Shown: positions 6,520 through 14,131 of the stretch, piece by piece
Position numbering within the stretch: the first letter of the stretch is position 1
Layout of the letters: each line of letters opens with the position of its first letter
From: Lentisphaerota bacterium
GTDB lineage: Bacteria > Verrucomicrobiota > Kiritimatiellia > RFP12 > UBA1067
Direction: 5' to 3'
DNA length: 16,613 nucleotides
NCBI GenBank assembly: GCA_015061765.1
Contig: SUVZ01000035.1
Coordinates: 1 to 16,613, forward strand
Made by a program: the position numbers and the translations under genes
The notes under the pieces: model-generated
Database searches by the model: none
The model's input: only the letters and a program-made list of their open reading frames with translations
Told to the model about the DNA's origin: nothing

Positions 6520-8064
6520 ATGAAAGAGCGATGGACAAAAGAAATGACGAGGAGTGCTGTAGTGGTCTTTGCTGCATGTGTGGCGGTGGCGGGTGTCGCC
6601 CGCGATGGGACTGCATTGCCGCTCTTGCCTTATCCGCATCAGGTGTCTCTGTCGTCTGGCGTGTTCAAGAGCATGTCGCTGAAGCATCTTTTAAATGATG
6701 TGCGTTCGGTCGTCGACGGTGCACTGCCGCATGAAGGATATTGCCTATCTGTGACGGAAACGGGCGTTAGGGTTTGCCATGCGGATGCTTCGGGGCTCTT
6801 CTATGCGCACCAGACATTGATCCAGTTGGCGAATGGGGGGAACCTTGAGCCTATCGAGATTCCATGTGTCGAGATTACGGATTATCCTGCTTGGGGCCAT
6901 CGCGGTGTCATGTTGGACGATGCTCGCCATTTTCTAGGTAAAGAGACCGTGAAAAAGACTATAGATCTCATCTCTCGCTACAAGATGAACGTATTTCATT
7001 GGCATCTGACTGATGATGAAGGTTGGAGACTTGAACTTAAACGGCATCCAGAAGTGCATACCAAAGGTTCAGTTCGTCCTGCGTCAATGAATCATGGATC
7101 TACGGAGGAGAATATGTCATGGAACGGAGAGCGTTATGGACCATACTTTTACACGCAGGAAGATGTGAAGGAGATTGTTGCCTATGCGGCGGCGCGTCAT
7201 GTGACGGTTATCCCCGAAATTGACTTCCCTGCACATTCACGTGCGGTATTCGTCTCACATCCTGAGTTTACATGTGAACCGGAAGATTCGTCGTTGAAGG
7301 TGCCTTGGATGAAGATAGGCCCTCAATATCAGTGCTATTGTGCGGCAAATGAAGCGGGGATGGCTTTTATGGAGGATGTTCTTGATGAGGTCTGCGACCT
7401 TTTCCCATCGGAAAAGATACATATCGGAGGTGACGAGTGTCCGCTGGACAATTGGCTCAAGTGTTCGAAATGTCGTGAGCTCATGTCAAAGCTCGGCATC
7501 AGTGATGCGCGTGATTTGCAGGGGCGTATCACAAAACGTCTGTGCGCTTTTCTCGCAAAACGAGGACGCCGTGCAGTTGCATGGGATGAGACGCTTTCTG
7601 AAAAATTGCCTCCAAACATGACGTTGCAACTTTGGAGAGAGCCGGAATATGGACGTCGTGCGGCATCTCTCGGTGTTGAAGTCATCATGTCACCGAGAGA
7701 TTGGACATATTTCTCCCGGCCTCAGGGGATAGCCGATGATCCGTACCAGTATCTAGGTCCCACCGCAATAACGCTCCCTAAGGCGTATTCCTTCAGCCCC
7801 TGTGATGGCTGGTCTAACGAGGAGCGGCAGTGTATGAAAGGTATCGAGTGCTGCTGTTGGGGCGAGATGATCTGGAACTGGTATGATCTCGGCTGGAAAC
7901 TCTGGCCTCGAGCGTTTGCGACGGCTGAAGTCGCGTGGAGTGGACCAAATGCGCGTTCTGTCAATGACTTTTTCGTGCGCGCTCGTGTGCACCGCATGAA
8001 GATTTTAAAGGAGTTTGTGAACCCAGCTCCCGTGCCGGAAAATGTCTGCGAAGTCTCGCGCTGA
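6520..8064 (+). CDS. Secreted GH20 beta-N-acetylhexosaminidase
   Basis: Exported exo-enzyme that removes terminal beta-GlcNAc or beta-GalNAc through substrate-assisted catalysis. The 514 residues begin with a basic start and hydrophobic signal (SAVVVFAACVAVAGVA, about 12-27). A GH20b-like alpha/beta domain follows (about 30-120, with SGLFYAHQTLIQL), then the catalytic barrel: HRGVMLDDARHF (127-138), MNVFHWHLTDDEGWRLE (156-172), PEIDFPAHS (232-240) and HIGGDECP (301-308), where Asp305-Glu306 is the canonical catalytic pair. Later CWGEM and WPRAFATAEVAW complete the aglycone-side signature. All essential residues seen are intact and the length is normal for a compact bacterial member. GGAAGG (6506-6511) lies 8 nt before the ATG. 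It starts 23 nt after the GH36 gene, with no promoter or terminator between them. Anchoring (lipoprotein or not) cannot be seen: there is no lipobox. Confidence 0.93.
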   Translation: MKERWTKEMTRSAVVVFAACVAVAGVARDGTALPLLPYPHQVSLSSGVFKSMSLKHLLNDVRSVVDGALPHEGYCLSVTETGVRVCHADASGLFYAHQTLIQLANGGNLEPIEIPCVEITDYPAWGHRGVMLDDARHFLGKETVKKTIDLISRYKMNVFHWHLTDDEGWRLELKRHPEVHTKGSVRPASMNHGSTEENMSWNGERYGPYFYTQEDVKEIVAYAAARHVTVIPEIDFPAHSRAVFVSHPEFTCEPEDSSLKVPWMKIGPQYQCYCAANEAGMAFMEDVLDEVCDLFPSEKIHIGGDECPLDNWLKCSKCRELMSKLGISDARDLQGRITKRLCAFLAKRGRRAVAWDETLSEKLPPNMTLQLWREPEYGRRAASLGVEVIMSPRDWTYFSRPQGIADDPYQYLGPTAITLPKAYSFSPCDGWSNEERQCMKGIECCCWGEMIWNWYDLGWKLWPRAFATAEVAWSGPNARSVNDFFVRARVHRMKILKEFVNPAPVPENVCEVSR

Positions 8065-8104
8065 GAATTAGTTTGGAATCATAAAAAACTAAGGGAGAAA
8101 AGAG

Positions 8105-11100
8105 ATGGATATAACAAAGCTCATGCTTCTGGTGACGACGGTGTTGGCTTGCATTTTGCGGGCTGACATCTATGTTGACGGTTCAAATCCGTTGTCTTCA
8201 GACAAGCCATGTGAAGGTCGCGGAACTGCCAATCTGCCTTATCGGACGATTCAGGCAGCTGTCGATGCCGCGCCTCCTGACGGCACGGTACGAGTCCTCC
8301 CAGGAGTCTATGAAGAAGGGGAACAGCCCTCACCGGTGTCGGAATCAGATCGTCCGAGTCGGCTGCTGATTGCCAAACGAGTGACGATTTCTTCGACAGA
8401 TGGTGCATCTGTGACTGAAATTCGTGGGCGACACGGTGTAGCTGATAGCCACCTTGGAAACGAAGCCGTGCGTTGCATCTTTGTCACGGAAGAGGGATCC
8501 GGGGCTGTAATTGAAGGCTTTACGATTGCCAATGGAGCAACGTATTCGGGTGGGGATAATGCTTCTTACGCACGTGGCGGCGGACTGCGCGCAATTGGTG
8601 AATGCTACGTCGTAGACTGCGTTTTTACTAATTGCTTTGCCTCTCTGGGCGGCGCTCTTTGCGGCGGCACTGCGATACGATGTTTTTTCAGGGGTAATGG
8701 AGGCCCTGTCTGGCAATCAGCGACAGCTGCAGAGGCTAACCTTTGGAATTCGGTTGTCGTCCACGATTACTTCTATTCTCCCAGTTCCGGGTCTCAAAAG
8801 TCATTGACTGCGGTGACGAACGTCAATTGTACCGTCATCAATATGAATGGCAACTACTCAGATTTCTATAATTGTGAATCATACAACCTTCTGTCATGCG
8901 CGTTTGCGAAGGCAGAGGTCGTGAGCGGCACAAGCAGGAATTGCATATACCGTAAGGACGGTAAAGGCGTGAAGCATTGTACCAATCCTTTTCGCGGCGA
9001 TTTTCGGCTTCTTTCTACTTCAGCCGCCATCAATGCCGGTGATGCGTCCTTTCTCGAGTCAGTCTTTGACTTACCTTCCTTTATTGAGCGAAAGGATTTT
9101 ACCGGTAATGATCTGTCGGGGCGAACTGGAGCAATCCATGCGGGAGCGTCGCAAAGCGTGTCCGATCCGTTGTATGCCGGCATTGAGCTCAACGACAACA
9201 AAACGCTTCTTCGCATAGACGGTGTCCAGCTGCCGGTGAATGGCTATATGTACGCGCAGTCGTATCCGGAGTCTTGGGTCGTGGAATCGCACGTGCCGGC
9301 CGATTGGAATATAAGTAACTTTTCTACAAACATTCTTTTCTACACGCGTTCTTATGTATCCGGGTCGCAAATCGCCAGGCTGTATCCGCTTCGGGATGGC
9401 ACATTCAGGACATTGTTGCCACGGGAGCCTGCAACATTCAATTTTAGCCAGAACAGTGCAGATGAGACTTTGTGGGTGGATGCGAACATCGGCAGTGATG
9501 AAACCGGGGATGGCTCGTCAGGCTGTCCGTATGGCTCGTTGCAAAAGGCAGTGGATGTCTCAAAGGCTACGGCAGGTACGGGTGCAACTCTCATTCTTGC
9601 CCTTCCGGGAGTATATGACGTTGTAGACGGATTTGCCGATGGTGTTGCGGCGCGCATTGCGTACGCAGGAAGCTGCAATCTCGCTATTCGGGCTGTTGGC
9701 GGTCCTGAGAAGACGGTTATCGTCGGATCGCCTGATGGAGAGAAGAATGTAAGATGCGCATCTGGCGATTTTGTTCTTCAGGGCTTCACGCTTCGCAACG
9801 GGAGAACTTGCGGCGAAACGGCGGCAGAGCAGGAGGGAGCGATCGCAAAAAACACAACATTGCTGGATTGTGTGGTTTCAAACTGTACGTCTACAACGTA
9901 TGCTTGTATAGGGGCGAACGGACATCGAGTGCGTTTCACCGGCAATGCCTCGGACGGTAATCTCATCGCTTCGGCAGTTAAGCGTTATTGGACGTATTGC
10001 TCGTTCGTCCGTAACGTCTGCGGTTTGGAAATGGTCAGAGGCAATGATGTCGAATCATGTCTCTGTAACTGTACGTTCCGCGGAAACGAGACGGGGAAAG
10101 GTCCGTTGCTGGCGACACATTATGCGGTGCCTGTGAACTGCGTTTTTGATATGAACGGCAACAGCCTGAGTCCCGCCAGCTGCAGTGGATATACCGGAAA
10201 CATCTGCTGGAATGCTGCGCAGCAATTCTCCTATGAAGGCTATACCTGGGTGGATCCGCTTTTTTCGGGCGATATCAATGATATCCATGTGGCTGTTGAC
10301 TCGCCTGTACGTGGCGCCGGTGTGTTGGACAGCGGCCTTTGGTACCAGAAAGACGTTTGGCAATATGCGTCTGCAGATGTATTCGGCAACCCCGTGACTG
10401 TGCATCCCGATGGACGGATCGATGCTGGCGCTGTACAGGGGGCGTTTCTTTCCTCCTATATTTTTACGGACCCTATCGGGTCTTTGAAGGTTGATGGAGG
10501 AACGAAAGACCGGTACAACCTTCCTTACGGCACGTCTGTAACGCTTTCAGTCTCAAAGGCGGCGACGGCGAGACGCAATGTTATCGGAGTCATCGTGACA
10601 GAGGCAGGTGTTGTGATGACGAATCTGTTCGACGATTGTGAAAACGGCATCTGGACGCGTATAGTGGACGGAGACGGAGTCATGGTGTCGATCATGCCTT
10701 GCACCTCGATCGACTGGTTTGTAGATCCGGTCAATGGCGATGATGACGCCGACGGGTTCACTCCAAAAACCGCCAAGCTGACTCTGGCTGAGGTGTCTAC
10801 CAATGTGGCTTTGCTCGCGGGTGATGTAATTCATGCCTTGCCTGGTACTTACGACATCGGTAAGTTGCGTGCAACTCCTTCTTCACAGACGTATGTGCGA
10901 GCTCTTGTGCCATCCGGTGTGACGCTTGTCGCCGATGCGGGATGGGAAGAGACGGTAATTGTCGGGGATGATTCCCCGAATCTCTCGCAGAGCGATGGCT
11001 GCGGCGAGGATGCAATACGCGCTGTGGAACTCGCATCCGGTGCAAAAATCATTGGATTTACGATTTCCCATGGACGTTCATTGCATCGGGGTGATGTAAC

Positions 11101-12088
11101 TTTGCTGTCCGACACCATTGCCGGCGTTTTGGGAGCAGATGCGACTTCCGAAGTGGTTGATTGTCGTTTTGTAGATTGCAAAGGTGTTGTATGCTGCGGC
11201 TCAAGAGCAACATTTCGCCGCTGTAAGGCGCGTGCTTGCGGTACGGTTCACGGAAATAGCGCACGTGATCAGTTCTCGGATGCTACGCTAGTTGACTGCC
11301 TTGTCGCAGACAGCTCTCAAGGAAGGGTTGTCAACAAGTGCGTGGTCTACAATTCGACACTGACGCCTTATCCTGGATGGCATTGTGTCATAGGCGATGA
11401 TTCGTCACGCCTGTACAATTCTGTCATTTATGGTTTCGCACGGAAACAGCCTCACTATTACAGATGCGTGTTTGCAACGAACAAGACATACGTGACATGG
11501 AACGAGTCGGATATCCATCACTACCCGGAAAACGCTGTAGATTGCATATTCACCAATGTTGAAGCCGTTGGCCTCTCTTCAGAATGGAGACCTGTTTCCG
11601 CTTTGGCTTTGACGGTCGATGCTGGCTTTAATTCCTACCTGCCTCCAGAATTTGCCGCCAGATCCACAGATGTCGATGGAGTTCCTCGAGTCATGAACGG
11701 ATCGGTTGACATTGGTGCGTTTGAATGGGATGAACGGCCCTCGATGAGACAAGTCTTGAGTAGTTCTGTCTCCTCGGTGATATTTGCATCTTCGAATGTC
11801 TTCACCATTGCCGACGGAGTGCTTTTTGCTGGTTCTGATGCGGAACTGGAGGGGCGTCTGCGAGTACTCGGCGGATCCGGGAAAGTGAGATTTCACATAG
11901 CCGTTGATGGAGATGCCGTTCTTCACGTTTGCCGAAACGGTCTGCCTGACATGGTGTTTTCTGGTGGTACGTTTGACTGTTTGATTGAAGAGGCTTCTTC
12001 AAATGAGATTGTCAATTTCCGTCTTGAAGGAGACGGTAGTGCGACGATTGCCGGGATTCCCATCGGATTTCGTCTTATTGTCAGGTGA
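8105..12088 (+). CDS. Giant secreted protein of three tandem beta-helix modules
   Basis: A 1327-residue exported protein of unknown function. A signal peptide (MDITKLMLLVTTVLACILRA) precedes three homologous modules at about 22-347, 456-776 and 871-1207. Each opens with a [YWF]VD-x-x-x-G-x-D-like box and a P-x-x-x-[IL]-x-x-A/V segment ending LPG-x-Y (66-69, 500-504, 912-916). Each then has a GFT-x-x-[NH]G strand (138-144, 560-566, 984-990), a paired-cysteine strand (VVDCVFTNC, LLDCVVSNC, VVDCRFVDC) and a closing D-x-GA-like motif (GAIHAGA, RIDAGA, VDIGAFE). This is the layout of DUF1565 / right-handed beta-helix proteins of the pectate-lyase superfold. Linkers of about 80-110 residues separate modules, and a 115-residue beta-rich tail ends the protein. 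Cysteines are abundant. GGGAG sits 7 nt before the ATG. It could be a lyase, a glycan-binding surface protein or an adhesin; I cannot choose from sequence alone. Confidence 0.75.
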   Translation: MDITKLMLLVTTVLACILRADIYVDGSNPLSSDKPCEGRGTANLPYRTIQAAVDAAPPDGTVRVLPGVYEEGEQPSPVSESDRPSRLLIAKRVTISSTDGASVTEIRGRHGVADSHLGNEAVRCIFVTEEGSGAVIEGFTIANGATYSGGDNASYARGGGLRAIGECYVVDCVFTNCFASLGGALCGGTAIRCFFRGNGGPVWQSATAAEANLWNSVVVHDYFYSPSSGSQKSLTAVTNVNCTVINMNGNYSDFYNCESYNLLSCAFAKAEVVSGTSRNCIYRKDGKGVKHCTNPFRGDFRLLSTSAAINAGDASFLESVFDLPSFIERKDFTGNDLSGRTGAIHAGASQSVSDPLYAGIELNDNKTLLRIDGVQLPVNGYMYAQSYPESWVVESHVPADWNISNFSTNILFYTRSYVSGSQIARLYPLRDGTFRTLLPREPATFNFSQNSADETLWVDANIGSDETGDGSSGCPYGSLQKAVDVSKATAGTGATLILALPGVYDVVDGFADGVAARIAYAGSCNLAIRAVGGPEKTVIVGSPDGEKNVRCASGDFVLQGFTLRNGRTCGETAAEQEGAIAKNTTLLDCVVSNCTSTTYACIGANGHRVRFTGNASDGNLIASAVKRYWTYCSFVRNVCGLEMVRGNDVESCLCNCTFRGNETGKGPLLATHYAVPVNCVFDMNGNSLSPASCSGYTGNICWNAAQQFSYEGYTWVDPLFSGDINDIHVAVDSPVRGAGVLDSGLWYQKDVWQYASADVFGNPVTVHPDGRIDAGAVQGAFLSSYIFTDPIGSLKVDGGTKDRYNLPYGTSVTLSVSKAATARRNVIGVIVTEAGVVMTNLFDDCENGIWTRIVDGDGVMVSIMPCTSIDWFVDPVNGDDDADGFTPKTAKLTLAEVSTNVALLAGDVIHALPGTYDIGKLRATPSSQTYVRALVPSGVTLVADAGWEETVIVGDDSPNLSQSDGCGEDAIRAVELASGAKIIGFTISHGRSLHRGDVTLLSDTIAGVLGADATSEVVDCRFVDCKGVVCCGSRATFRRCKARACGTVHGNSARDQFSDATLVDCLVADSSQGRVVNKCVVYNSTLTPYPGWHCVIGDDSSRLYNSVIYGFARKQPHYYRCVFATNKTYVTWNESDIHHYPENAVDCIFTNVEAVGLSSEWRPVSALALTVDAGFNSYLPPEFAARSTDVDGVPRVMNGSVDIGAFEWDERPSMRQVLSSSVSSVIFASSNVFTIADGVLFAGSDAELEGRLRVLGGSGKVRFHIAVDGDAVLHVCRNGLPDMVFSGGTFDCLIEEASSNEIVNFRLEGDGSATIAGIPIGFRLIVR

Positions 12089-12125
12089 GTAATGTCTGTG
12101 GTTTTATGAAAATGGAGGAACAACA

Positions 12126-14066
12126 ATGATTAAAAATGTGATTGCCGCAGCAATGCTGGCTGGTGCTGGGTTTGTGACATTGGCAGAGGAGGACCCTTAT
12201 GCCGCTTCGGATAGATGGAAACTCCGTAAACTGTGTGGAAGGGAACTCTACGCATCGTTCCATCCAAGTGCGGAATGTTCAAGATGGATGAATTCGTTGG
12301 ATTGGCCGATGATGAAAAACCTCTATCAGATATTTGGCCATATCAAAATGCCAGTCATTGACATCGTTCCGGACCGTAAGGAGTATGCGCGGAGGGCGAA
12401 TGCGGATGAACTATGGAAAGACAATCCGCTTGCGTTCACGACGGTGCTCGAGCGCAATCCGAAACAGACCGGACAGATTGACGAATTCGAGCGGCTTCGT
12501 CCGGGCATGCCGTACTCGCTGTTCTTTACGGGATATATGCGTCCGTACTTCATGCCTGAACGGTTGCCGCAACTTGACCGTGCAAGCTTCCGGAAATGGA
12601 AAAAGGCCCATCCTGCATTTCACAGCTTTTATGCGTATGATGAATGGGACAACAATCTTTTCTGCTATTCTTGGTCGACACCGATGATCTCAGATCCAAA
12701 GTTGCGCGTCAAAATAGAAAGCGAGTTTCCGCTGACGGATGACTACCGCAAGCGGCTGCTATGGACGGATAAGGCTCAGAGCCGCCTTGAGCAGTTCTAT
12801 TTTGGTGAAAATCGTTTTACCGGTCTTGTTTCGACATGGGCGACAAGTTGTTTTGACCTGGCGCGGAAGGGTTCAGCCTTGATTTTCTACGAGGCGGAAC
12901 TTGGCTCCACCTCATCCCCATGGCGATGGGGTGCGGCGGCGATACGGGGATGTTCTCGTCAGTACGATATTCCGTTCGGCTGGTATTGTGCGACATACAT
13001 GCATGAGATGTGGACGCGTGATGGACGGAAACGTCAGGGATTCATCAAGGTGAAGTCGCCAACCCGCAAAAACGTGGAGGAGGGACTCGGTTGTTCCCGC
13101 TCTCTGCTTGCACGTAACATAATGTACGGATATTTCATCGGAGCAAATGTTCTGCAGGAGGAACTCTGCTGGGATTTTCTTGGCAAATTCGGTCGAAACG
13201 GAGAATATGTGCCGAGTGGATATGCGGAGGATTTTAATGCGCCGTTTGCGTGGAATGAGAAACATGAGAGAGGAACGCCCTATACGCCACTAGCGATACT
13301 TGTATCCGCAGGTGAGCAGGTGCAACGTCAGCATTACGTTCCCCACAATCGGGACAGGTACTCGATTTTTGCATTCCTCGATACGCTTGTGCCGCCGAAA
13401 TCGGATGATCCGGTGTGGTGCTGCAACCGCAAGAAGGGAGAGGAAGGATGCATGTTCAACTCGGAGTTCGGCGAAATCGCCGACATTCTGTGTCCTGATG
13501 CGGGACAGAACAGCGCGGACTTTCTGAAAGCCCTCAAGTCCTACCCCCGTGCGGTCCTGGTCGGCAACTTCGATCTTCATAAGATTGATACGGATGCGCT
13601 CGAACAGTATGTGCGTGAAGGCGGCACGCTGTATGTTGAGCAGCGTCTCGTGGATCTTGGCTATGTTTCCGCTTGGATCCGTAATGCCAAGGGACGTCTC
13701 ATAACTCTTGATTCGTACATTCCCGGAGATTTCCGCACGTCGAAGGATTCATGGTGGCCCGTGCAGATGGCCAAGCTTACATCCGGACGTTTCGACCAGC
13801 GTGTCATCAGGGAAATCTATCACAGCGTACAGAATGATCTGATGCCGGTATCGGTAGAAGGCGATATTCAATGGGGTGTAAACAAGACGTCAAAAGGATG
13901 GCTTGTCTGGCTCATCAACAACAAAGGCGTTACGAGATTCGCAGGCGAAGATCAGAAGATAGATGAAACAGCTGTAGCCCATGTGAAAGTGACAGACAAG
14001 GTGAGTGGACGTGTCTTCACGGTTGATGTTGCGCCTGGCGGATGGAATTTTGTTGAAATAGACTGA
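12126..14066 (+). CDS. Secreted putative glycosidase: TIM-barrel-like with GATase-like and beta domains, no recognised family
   Basis: I do not recognise a named family. The 646 residues start with a signal peptide (about MIKNVIAAAMLAGAGFVTLA, cleavage near 20). Residues about 30-390 are rich in Trp, Tyr and acidic residues spaced like a TIM-barrel catalytic domain: YDEWDNN (171-177), FYEAELG (254-260), GWYCATYMHEMW (285-296) and LQEELCWDF (343-351). Glu173, Glu256, Glu258 and Glu294 are possible catalytic residues, none proven. Residues about 390-540 (AILVSAG..., IADILCP, AVLVGNFDL, LEQYVREGGTLYV) match the pattern of the GATase1-like / beta-galactosidase-trimerisation domain that follows barrels in GH42-type enzymes. 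The end (about 575-646) looks like a beta-sandwich, as in clan-A glycosidases. GGAGG is 7 nt before the ATG. Position in the operon supports a sugar-processing role. Function is inferred. Confidence 0.6.
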   Translation: MIKNVIAAAMLAGAGFVTLAEEDPYAASDRWKLRKLCGRELYASFHPSAECSRWMNSLDWPMMKNLYQIFGHIKMPVIDIVPDRKEYARRANADELWKDNPLAFTTVLERNPKQTGQIDEFERLRPGMPYSLFFTGYMRPYFMPERLPQLDRASFRKWKKAHPAFHSFYAYDEWDNNLFCYSWSTPMISDPKLRVKIESEFPLTDDYRKRLLWTDKAQSRLEQFYFGENRFTGLVSTWATSCFDLARKGSALIFYEAELGSTSSPWRWGAAAIRGCSRQYDIPFGWYCATYMHEMWTRDGRKRQGFIKVKSPTRKNVEEGLGCSRSLLARNIMYGYFIGANVLQEELCWDFLGKFGRNGEYVPSGYAEDFNAPFAWNEKHERGTPYTPLAILVSAGEQVQRQHYVPHNRDRYSIFAFLDTLVPPKSDDPVWCCNRKKGEEGCMFNSEFGEIADILCPDAGQNSADFLKALKSYPRAVLVGNFDLHKIDTDALEQYVREGGTLYVEQRLVDLGYVSAWIRNAKGRLITLDSYIPGDFRTSKDSWWPVQMAKLTSGRFDQRVIREIYHSVQNDLMPVSVEGDIQWGVNKTSKGWLVWLINNKGVTRFAGEDQKIDETAVAHVKVTDKVSGRVFTVDVAPGGWNFVEID

Positions 14067-14131
14067 GTATGTCAGACGCCGGGTAAGCAGTGTATGGCTG
14101 TACTCTGGTGTTTAAGATTGAGGAGAGGATG

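Noticed and set aside
6498..6698. A 66-codon frame overlapping the GH20 start
   Set aside because: It begins inside the GH20 ribosome binding region and runs out of frame through the signal peptide; Cys-rich composition reflects the other frame. The possibility of a coupled leader peptide has no support beyond its ATG.
8070..8092. TTAGTT / AACTAA inverted repeat between the GH20 and beta-helix genes as a terminator
   Set aside because: The stem is only 6 AT-rich pairs, has no T-run and ends at the next ribosome binding site, so termination is unlikely.
8168..11725. Repeats in the large gene as a CRISPR-like or satellite array
   Set aside because: The similarity is at protein level between three long modules, with no near-identical short DNA repeats or regular spacers.
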